Below, piece by piece: positions 15,946 to 25,664 of a DNA stretch of 64,000 bases. Numbering within the stretch: position 1 is the first letter of the stretch; the number at the start of each line of letters is the position of its first letter. Source of the DNA: Thermohalobaculum sp965247385. Lineage in GTDB: Bacteria > Pseudomonadota > Alphaproteobacteria > Rhodobacterales > Rhodobacteraceae. A program made the translations under genes and the position numbers. The notes under the pieces were generated by a model. It was not told the origin of the DNA. It saw only the letters and a list, made by a program, of their open reading frames with translations, and searched no databases. The stretch covers positions 62,001-126,000 of the forward strand of contig CBDFHG010000002.1 of assembly GCA_965247385.1 (NCBI GenBank). The letters are read 5' to 3'.

Positions 15946-18219
15946 CTACCGCCGTGCCGCTTGCAGCGCTGCCCAAACCCGATCCGGCGTCGCCGGCATC
16001 TCGAAATGACGGGCCCCCAACGCATCGCAAACCGCGTTGACGACACAGACCATCGAGCCAACCGTGCCTGCCTCGCCCACACCCTTGGCCCCGACCGGGT
16101 TCACCGCCGTTGGCACCTCGCGGGCCTGAAACCTGATCTCCGGCATCATGTCGGCGCGCGGCATGGCGTAGTCCATAAAACTGCCCGAGCGCGGCTGCCC
16201 GTCACTGTCGTAAACCAGCCGCTCAAGCAGCGACTGACCCGCGCCCTGACAGACCCCGCCATGCATCTGGCCTGCCAGCATGGTGGGGTTCATCACCCGG
16301 CCCACGTCCTCGACCACTGTGTAGCGGCAGACCTCGACGCTGCCGGTCTCCGGGTCGATCTCGACCTCGCAGACATGACAGCCATTGGGGAAGGTCACCT
16401 TGTGCGGTGTGAAGACCGATTGCCCCGCCAAGCCCGCGTCCTGCGACGCCGCCACCTCGGCCAGACCGACCGACCGGTCGGTCCCCACCACCCGGAACGC
16501 GCCATCCTCGAAGGTGATATCCGCCGTCGCCGCCTCCAGCATCTCCGCGGCGATATCCGTGCCCTTCTCGATCACCGCCCGCACTGCCAGCGTTACCGAC
16601 GACCCTCCCGTCGGTGTCGCCGCCGATCCACCCGAGCCGCGGCCCCCCGGCAGATCGTCGGTATCGCCTTGGGAAAACCGGATATCCGCCCTGGCGATCC
16701 CCAGCTTCCCGGCGACCAACTCCGAGAACATCGTCTGCAACCCCTGACCGGTGGACATGCAGCCCGCATGGATCAGCGCCGTCCCGTCCGGGTTCACCGT
16801 CACCCGCGCATGATCCGGGCCGGGGTTGGCAAACGGCCCACCCGCCACCTCGATCGGGTTCGCATAGCCAATACCACGCAGCATCCCCCGCGTAGCGGAG
16901 TCAGTTTGGCGATCAGAAAATCCATTTCTACCCGATAGTTCAGATGCTTTCTTCATGTTTTCCGAAAACTCACCGCAGTCATACTCGAACATAAACCCGG
17001 TGTTGTAGGGCATCGCCTCGGGCGGGATCAGGTTGCGCATCCGCAGCTCGAACGGGTCCACCCCCAGTTCGGCCGCCGCCAGGTCCAGCAACCGCTCGAT
17101 GGTATAGGTCGCATCCGGCCGCCCAGCCCCCCGGTATGGCCCCAGCGTGTGGATATTGGTGAACACCCCATATGCCGTCGCCGCTGTAGGCCCGATCCGG
17201 TAGACCCCCGAAATCCCGCCCAGATTGCCCAGCCCGGCGCCCAGCGAGCGGCCCGACAGATAAGCCCCGATGTTCAGATCGAAATGCGCCGTCAGCCCCA
17301 GCAGAGCCCCGTCGTCGTCGAAGCCCAGGGTGGCGCTGACAATGGTGTCGCGGCCATGGTCGTCGCTCAGGAATCCCTCGCTGCGGTCGGCGATCCACTT
17401 CACCGGACGGCCCAGCGTGCGGGCGGCGTGAAGGCACAACACGTCCTCCACATACGCCCCCGCCTTCATCCCGAACGAGCCGCCGACATCGCGCGCGATC
17501 ACCCGCACATCCGCCGCCTCCACGCCGAAGACCTTCGCCAACGCCCCCTTCATCCCGTGCGGACTCTGGCACGAGGCATGCAGCACCAGCCGCCCGTCAG
17601 CAACTTCGCCAACACAGCCGCGCGGCTCCATCGAGCTCACCGCGATCCGGCTGATATGGCTGTTCAGCGTCACCCGGCGCGGGGCCGCCGCCACCGCCGC
17701 CTCGGCGGCCGCCATCTCGCCCTTTTCCCAGACAAAGGCAATATTTTCAGGCACTTCGTCCCAAACCGCCGGGGCGCCGTCGGCGCGGGCATCGCGCGAC
17801 TCGACCACGGTGCCGATATCATCCAGATCGATCTCCACCAGATCGGCGGCTTCGCGTGCCGCGGCCCAGGTCTCGGCAACCACGAAGGCCACCCCCTCGC
17901 CGGTGAACCGCGCCCGCCCGGTGGCCAGCACCGGACGCGCCGCCTGAAACGCCGTCTCGCCGTTGGTGCCCGGCAGGGCAACCCCGCAGGGCAGGTGGGT
18001 CGGCCCGCCCTCGGCCAGATCCGCGGCGGTCCAGACCCCCAGAACTCCGGGCACCGCGCGCGCGGCACTCACGTCGACATTTGCAATCCCGCCCGGCCCT
18101 CCGGCCCGCGCCAGCACCCCATGCACCATGCCTTCCAGCGCCAGGTCATCCACATAGGCGCCCCGCCCGGTGACGAAACGCGCATCTTCGATCCGACCTT
18201 GAAATTTGCCGTGCTGCAT
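15946..18219 (-). CDS. Xanthine dehydrogenase family molybdopterin-binding subunit
   Basis: A 757-residue large subunit of a molybdenum hydroxylase. The N-terminal aldehyde-oxidase a/b hammerhead domain (FVTGRGAYVDDL) is followed by the Mo-pterin domains with DVGGSFGMK (about 246-254), GPYRGAGRPDATY (about 355) and the active-site glutamate in VGAKGVGEAGTVG (about 717). The PYRGAGRP form rather than a CSFR loop excludes a true CO dehydrogenase. Substrate is unknown; neighbours suggest an aromatic or CoA-linked acid pathway. The FAD and 2Fe-2S subunits it should need are not adjacent, and IS remnants lie immediately downstream. It is third in a minus-strand run after a CoA-transferase and a hydratase. 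Confidence 0.9.
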   Translation of the reverse strand: MQHGKFQGRIEDARFVTGRGAYVDDLALEGMVHGVLARAGGPGGIANVDVSAARAVPGVLGVWTAADLAEGGPTHLPCGVALPGTNGETAFQAARPVLATGRARFTGEGVAFVVAETWAAAREAADLVEIDLDDIGTVVESRDARADGAPAVWDEVPENIAFVWEKGEMAAAEAAVAAAPRRVTLNSHISRIAVSSMEPRGCVGEVADGRLVLHASCQSPHGMKGALAKVFGVEAADVRVIARDVGGSFGMKAGAYVEDVLCLHAARTLGRPVKWIADRSEGFLSDDHGRDTIVSATLGFDDDGALLGLTAHFDLNIGAYLSGRSLGAGLGNLGGISGVYRIGPTAATAYGVFTNIHTLGPYRGAGRPDATYTIERLLDLAAAELGVDPFELRMRNLIPPEAMPYNTGFMFEYDCGEFSENMKKASELSGRNGFSDRQTDSATRGMLRGIGYANPIEVAGGPFANPGPDHARVTVNPDGTALIHAGCMSTGQGLQTMFSELVAGKLGIARADIRFSQGDTDDLPGGRGSGGSAATPTGGSSVTLAVRAVIEKGTDIAAEMLEAATADITFEDGAFRVVGTDRSVGLAEVAASQDAGLAGQSVFTPHKVTFPNGCHVCEVEIDPETGSVEVCRYTVVEDVGRVMNPTMLAGQMHGGVCQGAGQSLLERLVYDSDGQPRSGSFMDYAMPRADMMPEIRFQAREVPTAVNPVGAKGVGEAGTVGSMVCVVNAVCDALGARHFEMPATPDRVWAALQAARR

Positions 18220-18294
18220 TGCGATATCCTCAGTTGATCCGTCCGGCGCTCATTGCGACCAAACCCTGTTCCAATGCTTCCCGCACAGCCCCAC

Positions 18295-19080
18295 TCAACG
18301 CCCCTCGAACCGGGGCTTGCGTTTTTCCATGAAGGCCCGGCGACCCTCCTTGAAATCCTCGCTGGCAAAGCAGGCAGCGACCATCTCGTCGCATTTGGCC
18401 AAATCGCGGTCAGCCGGATTCTCCAGCACCTGGGTCGAGATGAATTTCATCGCCTGAACCGTCAACGGCGCGTTGCCCGCGATCACCCGCGCATACTCAT
18501 CCACCGCCGCCTCCAGTTCATCCAGCGCCACCACCTGTTGCGCCAGCCCGACCCGCAATGCGTGCTCCGCATCGATCCGCTGGGCCGAGAACATCAGGTG
18601 CCGCGCATTGGCGATGCCGACGATATTGGACAGCCGGTTGATCGCCTCGAACGGGTAGCCCAGCGCCAGTTTAGCCGCCGGCATCCCGAAACTGGCCTTG
18701 TCCGAGCAAATCCGAAGGTCACAGGCACAGGCCAGGTTCAACCCGCCGCCGATGCAATAGCCATGGATCATGGCAATCGTCGGCTTCGGGAAGTGCTCCA
18801 CCAGCCGGTAAACCGCCCTTGTGCGCGTGTTGTAATGGGCTTGTGCATCCGCCGAGCCGCGCTGTTTGTCGAATTCCGAGATATCGGCCCCGGCGACGAA
18901 CGACTTGCCCCCGGCGCCGGATAGCACCAACACCCGGATTTCCGGGTCGGCACCGAAATCCTGCATGATCCGCTCCGCCGCCTCCCACATCTCCAGGCTG
19001 ACGGCGTTGTGCTTCTCCGGCTGGTTGAAGATCATGTGGCCAATGGCGCCGTCCGAGCGCGAAAGCATCTTCTCGGTCAT
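18295..19080 (-). CDS. Enoyl-CoA hydratase/isomerase family protein
   Basis: A 261-residue crotonase-fold protein: FNQPEKHNAVSLEMW, oxyanion-hole residues in KSFVAGADISEF and the glycine-rich IHGYCIGGGLNLACACDLRICS, then ASFGMPAAKLALGYP, and the C-terminal SEDFKEGRRAFMEKRKPRFEGR tail. The first glutamate of the hydratase pair is not obvious in the place occupied by AAKLALGYP, so a lyase or isomerase role is possible. The gene sits 16 bases downstream of the CoA-transferase and 75 bases upstream of the Mo hydroxylase on the same strand, consistent with one operon. Confidence 0.88.
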   Translation of the reverse strand: MTEKMLSRSDGAIGHMIFNQPEKHNAVSLEMWEAAERIMQDFGADPEIRVLVLSGAGGKSFVAGADISEFDKQRGSADAQAHYNTRTRAVYRLVEHFPKPTIAMIHGYCIGGGLNLACACDLRICSDKASFGMPAAKLALGYPFEAINRLSNIVGIANARHLMFSAQRIDAEHALRVGLAQQVVALDELEAAVDEYARVIAGNAPLTVQAMKFISTQVLENPADRDLAKCDEMVAACFASEDFKEGRRAFMEKRKPRFEGR

Positions 19081-19096
19081 TCAGTTTCCCTCTTGA

Positions 19097-20290
19097 TCAA
19101 ATGATGTCGCGCTGGCGCAGGCCGGCGATCTCGTCGCCCGACAGGCCCAGGCCACCCAGTATCTCGTCCGTATGCTCGCCCCGGTCGGGCGGATGCGCCG
19201 CCATCCGTGTCGGTGTCCGGGTCAGCGCCACCGGTTGGCCGACCAACTGCGTCGGCCCGAAGGGCAGGGTGTCGATATCCGTCGCGATGCCCAGATGCCG
19301 GACCTGCGGGTCGGCGAACACCTCGTCGATCCGATAGGCGGGTCCGCTTGGCACTCCGGCTGCAACCAATGCATCGACCAGATCATTCGATGTCCACGCC
19401 TGCGTTGCTTCAGCGATCGCTTCCGAAAGCGCTGCACGGTTCTTGTCGCGCTTGTACTGGTCGGCGAAGCGGGCATCCTCGACCCACTCCGCATGCCCCA
19501 CCGCCTCGGCGAACCGCCGCCAGATCACCTCGCCGGAAACCGCGATGTTCACCGCCCCGTCCGCGGTAGGGAACAACCCGGTCGGCATCGAGGTCGGGTG
19601 TTCGTTGCCAACCTGCGGGGCCACCTCGCCCGAGGCCAGCCAGCGCGCCGCCTGGAAGTCCAGCATGAAAATCTGCGCCTGCAACAGCGAGGTGTTCACC
19701 CACTGCCCCTCACCGGATTTCTCCCGCTCGATCAGCGCCGTCTGGATGCCCATCGCCGCGAACAGCCCGGCGGTGAGGTCGGCCACCGGTATCCCCACCC
19801 GCATCGGCCCGGCCCCGGGCGCGCCGGTGATCGACATCAGCCCGCCCATGCCTTGCGCAATCTGGTCAAATCCGGGCCGCTTGGCATAAGGCCCGTCCTG
19901 CCCAAACCCCGAAATCGACGCCAGGATGATGCGTGGATTGACCGCCCGCAGCGCCTCATAATCGATCCCCAGCCGGGTCTTCACATCGGGCCGGAAGTTC
20001 TCCACCACCACATCCGCCGTCGCAACCAGCTTCATGAACAGCGCCCGGCCGTCGTCCGCCTTCAGGTTCAGGGTCAGCGAACGCTTGTTGCGGTGCAGGT
20101 TCTGAAAATCGGCGGTCGCCCGCCCCGCACCCAACGCTCCATCCGCCTCCAGACTGCTGGGCATCTCGATCTTGATGACATCCGCCCCCCAGTCGGCCAA
20201 CTGCCGCACGCAGGTCGGGCCCGAGCGGACCCGCGTCAGGTCCAGCACCTTGATATGGTCCAGCGCCGTCGAGGCCGGTTGATGGGGCAT
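19097..20290 (-). CDS. CaiB/BaiF-type CoA-transferase (class III)
   Basis: A 397-residue class III CoA-transferase: LDHIKVLDLTRVRSGPTCVRQLADWGADVIKIE, NKRSLTLNLK, ADVVVENFRPDVKTRLGIDYEAL, the FGQDGPYAKRPGFDQIAQGMGGLMS block, and GIPVADLTAGL, where the family carries its catalytic aspartate. The enzyme moves CoA between carboxylic acids as an activation step. ATG at 20290 is preceded by GGAGAGG six bases upstream; an upstream in-frame ATG at 20305 overlaps that site. It heads the three-gene minus-strand run with the hydratase and Mo hydroxylase. Confidence 0.92.
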   Translation of the reverse strand: MPHQPASTALDHIKVLDLTRVRSGPTCVRQLADWGADVIKIEMPSSLEADGALGAGRATADFQNLHRNKRSLTLNLKADDGRALFMKLVATADVVVENFRPDVKTRLGIDYEALRAVNPRIILASISGFGQDGPYAKRPGFDQIAQGMGGLMSITGAPGAGPMRVGIPVADLTAGLFAAMGIQTALIEREKSGEGQWVNTSLLQAQIFMLDFQAARWLASGEVAPQVGNEHPTSMPTGLFPTADGAVNIAVSGEVIWRRFAEAVGHAEWVEDARFADQYKRDKNRAALSEAIAEATQAWTSNDLVDALVAAGVPSGPAYRIDEVFADPQVRHLGIATDIDTLPFGPTQLVGQPVALTRTPTRMAAHPPDRGEHTDEILGGLGLSGDEIAGLRQRDII

Positions 20291-20469
20291 GGGTATCCTC
20301 TCCATGATGAATTGGCGGCGTTCATTGAAAAGACCGCGCCTTTGGCGGTAGTTTAAGGGCGGTAGGCATTCGCGCAATGCGGTAATTGTCCCACATAGCG
20401 GGATTGGTAAGGCTATCATGGATGAGATTAGGGTCTGTTTAGTTCAATCCCCAAAATGAGTCAGCCTTC

Positions 20470-21160
20470 GCGCAAGCTGGTTCTACTTCCTGGTCGATGC
20501 CCCCGGCATCCGCTTCGCCATCGACTTCGGCGCCACCAGCGTCAATGCGTTGAAAGCCCTCGGCATCGACCACAATACCATCGATGCGGTCCTGCTGACC
20601 CACCTGCACGGCGACCATGCGGCGGGCATCCCCACGCTCCTGATGGACGCCATGCTCGGCACCAGGCGCCAGACCCCGCTGACCATCGCCGGTCCACCCG
20701 GCACCGCCGCCCGGCTCCCCGCCATAACCGAAGCCCTGTCTCCCGGCAGCGGCGGAATGCAGCCCAAATTTCCCCTCGAAGTGATCGACATGGCGATGCT
20801 GACGCCGCACGACATCCTCTGCCTCAAGGTCACCGCCTACCCGGTGATCCGCACACCGCAAACCATCCCCACCTCGATCCGCATCGAGGGTGCGGGCAAG
20901 GTCATCGCCTATACCGGTGACAGCGCCCCTGGACCGAACATATGCCGGTGCTGGCCAAGGAATCCGACGTGCTGATCGCGGAATGCTATTTCCACTCCAA
21001 ACCGGGGTCGTTCCACCTCAACTCCCCGGTGATCCGCGAACACCGGCACGAGTTGGAAACCCGCCGCCTGATCCTTACCCACACGGGCCCCGAGATGCTG
21101 GCCGAGACCGGAAACGTTCCCGAAGAATGCGCCTGTGACGGCCTGGTGATCGAGCTGTAG
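20470..21160 (+). pseudogene. MBL-fold metallohydrolase, truncated and frameshifted
   Basis: The plus strand reads FYFLVDAPGIRFAIDFGATSVNALKALGIDHNTIDAVLL then THLHGDHAAG, the zinc motif of a metallo-beta-lactamase-fold hydrolase. The start codon and first strands are missing. Near 20930 a base is lost (SAP to PGPNIC) and the true frame resumes as VLAKESDVLIAECYFHSKPG to a stop at 21160. Two faults make it inactive. The upstream edge (20412-20470) shows no recognisable element. Confidence 0.8.
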
Positions 21161-21197
21161 GGCGGGGTTCACCCCGCCGATAGGGCGCAACCGCTCC

Positions 21198-22394
21198 CTA
21201 CCGCACCCGCCCCGCCACCACCACCGCGCCCAGCCCGGCCATCACCGCCGCCGCCGCCAGCCCCACCACCAGGTCGTAGCCGCCGGCTTCCCACAGCAGC
21301 GCCGCCACCGTCGGCCCGATGGCGAAGCCGCCCATGAACGGCATCGCCAGCATCCCGGCAATCACCCCGAAACGCCGCCGCCCCAGCACCTCCGCGGTCA
21401 ACACCGGGCGCACGATGCTCGCGGTTCCATACCCCGCCCCGTGCAGCATCACGAACACCGCCACCAGCCAGGGCGCCACCCCGGCAAACAGCAGCGCCGT
21501 GCAGCCGGCCCCCATGCCCAGATAACAGAACGCCGCCACCCCGAAGGTGTTCACCCGGCGCTCGGTCGCCAGCATCACCACCCGGCCCATCACCTGCATC
21601 GGCCCGATCATCGAGGCCGCCAGCACCGCCGTCGCCTCGCCGATCCCGCGATCCGCCAGGATCGGCAGCAGATGCGACAGCACCAGCCCATGCACCAGCC
21701 CGATGGTCCCGAAGGCAAAGCCCAGCAGCCAGAACGCCGGTCGCCGAGTGACCGCCGCCCGCCCGTCCGCATCGCCGGGTGCCTCCTCCGCCACATCGTC
21801 TCCCCGGTGGCGCTCCAGCAACCGCAACCCCAGCAACATCAGCGGAATCACCACCACGGCCACGACCCCGGCAAAGCTCAGCACCGCGCCCCGCCAGCCG
21901 ATCAGCCCGGTCAGGTAATGCGCGCTCGGGAACGAGACCGTCCCGGCAAACCCGGCGAACAGCGTCACCGTGGTGATCGCCACCCGCGCCTGATTTCCCA
22001 CTGTCACCGTGATGATGGCGAAGCACGCCTCGTAGAGGCAGACCGACATCGCCAACCCCAACCCCATCCATACCGCATAGAACTGCCACAACTCGGTCAC
22101 CTGGCTCAGCGCCGCCAGCATCACCGCCCCCAACAGCGCTCCGCCCGGATGGATCAGCCGCGCCGCACCCCGGTCGATCAACCTCCCCGCCATCGGCGCC
22201 AACAGCGCGGTCAGCACCAAGGCTGCGGTAAACGCCCCGGATATTTCGGTCTTCGACCACCCCAGGTCGCGCTCCCACTCCGGCAACAGCGCCGGAAAGG
22301 AATAATACATTGCCGCCCAGATGATGGTCTGAGCCACGGCGAGGGGCACCACGTCCCTCCTGAGTGAAGCAGGCGACGGGGTGGCCAACATCAT
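21198..22394 (-). CDS. Major facilitator superfamily transporter
   Basis: A 398-residue polytopic membrane protein with about twelve hydrophobic segments in two halves, joined by a charged loop (LLERHRGDDVAEEAPGDADGRAAVTRR, about residues 195-220). The first half has the MFS motif-A-like MAGRLIDRGAARL between helices 2 and 3. N-terminal FPALLPEWERDLGWSKTEISGAFT resembles monocarboxylate-type MFS carriers. Substrate unknown; next to acyl-CoA genes it could import an organic acid. It is divergent from the acyl-CoA dehydrogenase operon across 123 bases. Confidence 0.88.
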   Translation of the reverse strand: MMLATPSPASLRRDVVPLAVAQTIIWAAMYYSFPALLPEWERDLGWSKTEISGAFTAALVLTALLAPMAGRLIDRGAARLIHPGGALLGAVMLAALSQVTELWQFYAVWMGLGLAMSVCLYEACFAIITVTVGNQARVAITTVTLFAGFAGTVSFPSAHYLTGLIGWRGAVLSFAGVVAVVVIPLMLLGLRLLERHRGDDVAEEAPGDADGRAAVTRRPAFWLLGFAFGTIGLVHGLVLSHLLPILADRGIGEATAVLAASMIGPMQVMGRVVMLATERRVNTFGVAAFCYLGMGAGCTALLFAGVAPWLVAVFVMLHGAGYGTASIVRPVLTAEVLGRRRFGVIAGMLAMPFMGGFAIGPTVAALLWEAGGYDLVVGLAAAAVMAGLGAVVVAGRVR

Positions 22395-22517
22395 GCTCCT
22401 GATAAGTTCTTCCGCCTCTGGCTATCACCGGTTTACAGATTCGGGCAATTTCGCTAGGCAAAATCGAACCCTCGTCCCCGAACCTGATCACGGCAGGCAG
22501 CGCGGAAGGACACCGCC

Positions 22518-23582
22518 TTGAGCGAACCCGACAACATCATCCGCGATACGACGGCGCGCATCTTCGCCGACCTAGCCGACCCGCAGACCCTCAATGCCGC
22601 CACCAGCCCCGCCTGGAAGGCCCCGCTCTGGGTTGCCCTCGAGGACGCCGGCCTGACGCGCGCCTGGGTCTCCGAGGAACATGGCGGGGCAGGGGCCGAA
22701 ATCCTCGACGGCTTCGATATCCTCCGCGTCGCGGGCCAATACGCCGCCCCGGTCGCCCTCGCCGAAACCCTGCTGGCCGGGCATTTCCTCGATGTCGCCG
22801 GGATCGCTTGCCCCGCCGGTCCGCTGACCGTCGCGCCCCTGCGCCTCGGCGACCAACTCACCTGCGATGCGGACGGCACCATCTCCGGCACCGCCCGCGC
22901 CGTGCCCCATATCCATGACGCCAAGGCCGTCGTCGTCATCGCCGAACGCGACGAGACCCAGGTCATTGCCCTGATGGCCCCCGGCGCCCTCACCATCACC
23001 GACCGCGCGACCGACATGGGCGGCGAGCGCGCCGATATCGCGTTCGACCGGATCTACCCGGTCGAGATCGCCGAGACCCCGGCCCACTGGCATGCCGACA
23101 CACCGATGCTGATCGGCGCCGCCGTGCGCGCCGCCCAGATGACCGGGGCGCTCGAGACCGTGCTCGACCTCTCCACCCGCTACGCCACCGAACGCGTCGC
23201 CTTTGGCCGCCCGATCGCCAAATTTCAGGCGGTCCAGCACAACCTCGCCCGCCTCGCCGGCGAGGTCGCGGCGGTGCTGGCCGCCTCCGGTTCCGCCGCC
23301 GACACCCTGCAAAACAGCGCCGCGTTCGATCAGTCGGTTCTGCTGGAGATCGCCGCCGCCAAGATCCGCACCGGCGAGGCGGTCACCATCGGCGGCGCCA
23401 TCGCCCACCAGATCCACGGCGCCATCGGCTGGACCGCCGAACATATCCTGCAACGCTTCACCCGGCGCATGTGGGGCTGGCGCGACGACTTCGGCGCCGA
23501 AAGCCACTGGGCCGCCATGCTGGGCGACATGGTCGCCGAACAGGGCGCCGATGCCCTCTGGCCCATGCTGGCCGCGCGCTAG
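22518..23582 (+). CDS. Acyl-CoA dehydrogenase family protein (probable partner subunit)
   Basis: A 354-residue acyl-CoA dehydrogenase-fold protein: helical N-terminus with LTRAWVSEEHGGAGAE, a weak middle beta domain, and the C-terminal helical domain YATERVAFGRPIAKFQAVQHNLA, AIAHQIHGAIGWT. The FAD-contact and catalytic-glutamate motifs are less clear than in the next gene, as seen in heteromeric dehydrogenases where one subunit is catalytic. A TTG at 22518 is the likely start, with GGAAGG seven bases upstream; no in-frame ATG fits. It is followed 12 bases later by the second dehydrogenase. Confidence 0.85.
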   Translation: MSEPDNIIRDTTARIFADLADPQTLNAATSPAWKAPLWVALEDAGLTRAWVSEEHGGAGAEILDGFDILRVAGQYAAPVALAETLLAGHFLDVAGIACPAGPLTVAPLRLGDQLTCDADGTISGTARAVPHIHDAKAVVVIAERDETQVIALMAPGALTITDRATDMGGERADIAFDRIYPVEIAETPAHWHADTPMLIGAAVRAAQMTGALETVLDLSTRYATERVAFGRPIAKFQAVQHNLARLAGEVAAVLAASGSAADTLQNSAAFDQSVLLEIAAAKIRTGEAVTIGGAIAHQIHGAIGWTAEHILQRFTRRMWGWRDDFGAESHWAAMLGDMVAEQGADALWPMLAAR

Positions 23583-23594
23583 GGAAGGGACACC

Positions 23595-24755
23595 ATGCAA
23601 ACCGCCATCCGCTTCGACCCCATGCGCCTGCCGCCCGAGACCGCCAAGCTCCGCGCCGAGGTCCGCGCCTTCCTCGCCGAGGAGGCGGCGCGCGGCACCT
23701 TCGACCCCAAGATCGGCTTGCGAAACCCCAGCCACGACCGCGCCTTCTCCCAGCGCGTCGGCGCGCGCGGCTGGATCGGCATGACCTGGCCCAGCCAATA
23801 CGGCGGCGCCGGGCGCAGCCACCTCGAGCGCTACATCGTCACCGAGGAATTCCGCGCCGCGGCCGCCCCCACCTGGTCGCATTTCGTCGCCGACCGCCAA
23901 TCCGGCCCGGTGATCCTGAAATACGGCACGCCGGCGATGAAGGCCGACATCCTGCCCCGCATCACCCGCGGCGAACTCTGCTTCGCCATCGGCATGTCCG
24001 AGCCCAACTCCGGCTCCGACCTGTTCGCCGCCGCAACCCGCGCCGAAGCCGAGGGCAGCCACTACCGCGTCAACGGCACCAAGATCTGGACCTCGAACGC
24101 CCACCGGGCCGAGTACATGATCGCGCTGCTGCGCACCTCGCCGCCGACCAACGAAAACCGCCGCCACGGGCTGACCCAGTTTCTGGTCGACATGTCGCTG
24201 CCGGGCATCACCGTGCGCCCGATCGACCAGATGCCCGGCTCGACCGATTTCAACGAGGTCCATTTCGAAGATGTGATGATCCCCGCCGACCATACCCTGG
24301 GTGAGATCGACGGCGCCTGGAAACAGGCAACCTCCGAACTTGCCTACGAGCGCAGCGGCCCCGAGCGTTTCCTGGAAACCTTCTACGTCCTCACCGCCCT
24401 GATCCGCGCGCTTGGCGACGATCCCGACATCCGCGCCGCCGAGGGGATCGGCCGCCTGGTCGCCCAGATCCACACCCTGCGGCGCATGTCGGTCTCGGTC
24501 GCCGGGATGCTGGAGGCAGGGCGCGAGCCGGTGCTGGAAGCCTCCATCGTAAAGGATCTCGGCACAATCTGGGAGCAGGCGCTGCCGGCCCGCGCCCGTG
24601 ACCTCGCCGCATTCGCCAAACCGGACCCGGCAAACCAGGTCGATTTCGAAGACCTGATCGACTATGCCACCCTGGTCGCCCCCAAACTCACCATCCAGGG
24701 CGGCACCACCGAGGTTCTGCGCGGCATCATCGCCCGCGGCCTTGGCCTCAGATAA
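23595..24755 (+). CDS. Acyl-CoA dehydrogenase (catalytic-type subunit)
   Basis: A 386-residue acyl-CoA dehydrogenase: GWIGMTWPSQYGGAGRSHLE, FAIGMSEPNSGSDLFA (FAD contact, about residue 136), YRVNGTKIWTSNAH, MPGSTDFNEVHFEDVMIP, then ELAYERSGPERF with a candidate catalytic glutamate (about 255), and LTIQGGTTEVLRGIIARGLGL at the C-terminus. It removes two hydrogens from an acyl-CoA alpha/beta position and passes electrons to ETF. It lies between the partner subunit and a hydratase, giving the first two steps of a beta-oxidation-like route. Confidence 0.93.
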   Translation: MQTAIRFDPMRLPPETAKLRAEVRAFLAEEAARGTFDPKIGLRNPSHDRAFSQRVGARGWIGMTWPSQYGGAGRSHLERYIVTEEFRAAAAPTWSHFVADRQSGPVILKYGTPAMKADILPRITRGELCFAIGMSEPNSGSDLFAAATRAEAEGSHYRVNGTKIWTSNAHRAEYMIALLRTSPPTNENRRHGLTQFLVDMSLPGITVRPIDQMPGSTDFNEVHFEDVMIPADHTLGEIDGAWKQATSELAYERSGPERFLETFYVLTALIRALGDDPDIRAAEGIGRLVAQIHTLRRMSVSVAGMLEAGREPVLEASIVKDLGTIWEQALPARARDLAAFAKPDPANQVDFEDLIDYATLVAPKLTIQGGTTEVLRGIIARGLGLR

Positions 24756-24839
24756 CCCGCCGCCGCTGGCGTTCTCCCTCCCGCAAAGGACCAGGGGCAG
24801 GGTGGGGTCGGCCACGCCCGCCACAGGAGAGCCCACCCC

Positions 24840-25625
24840 GTGACCGATACCCCCGATCTAGGCATCGACATCCGCGACTACGTCGCCACCGTCGAAATCC
24901 GCCGTCCGCCGCACAACTTCTTCGACTTCCACCTGATCCGCCAGATCGCCGACACGCTGGAGGCACTGGACGAAAACCCGGCCTGCCGCACCGTCCTGCT
25001 GTGCAGCCAGGGCAAATCCTTCTGCGCCGGGGCCAATTTCGGCGACGGCAGTCAGGTCCAGTCTGACGGCTCGCTCAACCGCATCGGCGTCGACCACCTC
25101 TATGTCGAGGCGGTCCGGGTGTTTGCGGCCAGGAAGCCGATCATCGGTGCCATTCAGGGGGCCGCCATCGGCGGCGGCCTCGGCCTCGCCATGGTCCCTG
25201 ATTTTCGCGTTGGTTGCCCGGAGTCCCGCTTCGCTGCCAATTTCACCCGGCTTGGCTTTCATCCCGGTTTCGGCCTCACGACGACGCTGCCCAGGGTCAT
25301 CGGTCAGCAGAAGGCCAACCTGATGTTCCTCACCAGCCGCCGCATCAAGGGCGCCGAGGCGCATGAGTGGGGCCTGCTCGATGTCCTCACCACTCTCTAT
25401 CAGGTCCGAGAGACCGCCTGGGAACTGGCCCGCGAAATCGCCATCAATTCCCCCCTCGGCGTCGTCTCCACCCGCACCACGCTGCGCCACGGCCTCGCCG
25501 ATGCGGTGCGCAAAGCCACCGACCGCGAACTGGCCGAGCAAACCCGGCTGCGTAAAACCGAAGACTTCAAGGAAGGCATCGCCGCCACCCACGCCCGGCG
25601 CGAGCCGGAGTTTAAAGGGCGGTAG
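24840..25625 (+). CDS. Enoyl-CoA hydratase/isomerase family protein
   Basis: A 261-residue crotonase-fold protein: VATVEIRRPPHNFFDFHLI, GKSFCAGANFGDG, GAIQGAAIGGGLGLAMVPDFRVG, then RLGFHPGFGLTTTLPRVIG and the tail TEDFKEGIAATHARREPEFKGR. The start is a GTG at 24840 with AGGAGAG about eight bases upstream. It is the third gene of the dehydrogenase operon after an 84-base gap. The accessory island begins 32 bases after its stop. Confidence 0.9.
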   Translation: MTDTPDLGIDIRDYVATVEIRRPPHNFFDFHLIRQIADTLEALDENPACRTVLLCSQGKSFCAGANFGDGSQVQSDGSLNRIGVDHLYVEAVRVFAARKPIIGAIQGAAIGGGLGLAMVPDFRVGCPESRFAANFTRLGFHPGFGLTTTLPRVIGQQKANLMFLTSRRIKGAEAHEWGLLDVLTTLYQVRETAWELAREIAINSPLGVVSTRTTLRHGLADAVRKATDRELAEQTRLRKTEDFKEGIAATHARREPEFKGR

Positions 25626-25664
25626 CGCGTAACAATTTCGTCCCGGACCGCAGTGGCAGACATG

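Noticed and set aside
22572..24836. 754-codon minus-strand frame opposite two acyl-CoA dehydrogenases
   Set aside because: Glycine/aspartate/valine-rich shadow of the GC-rich plus-strand genes, which carry clear family motifs.
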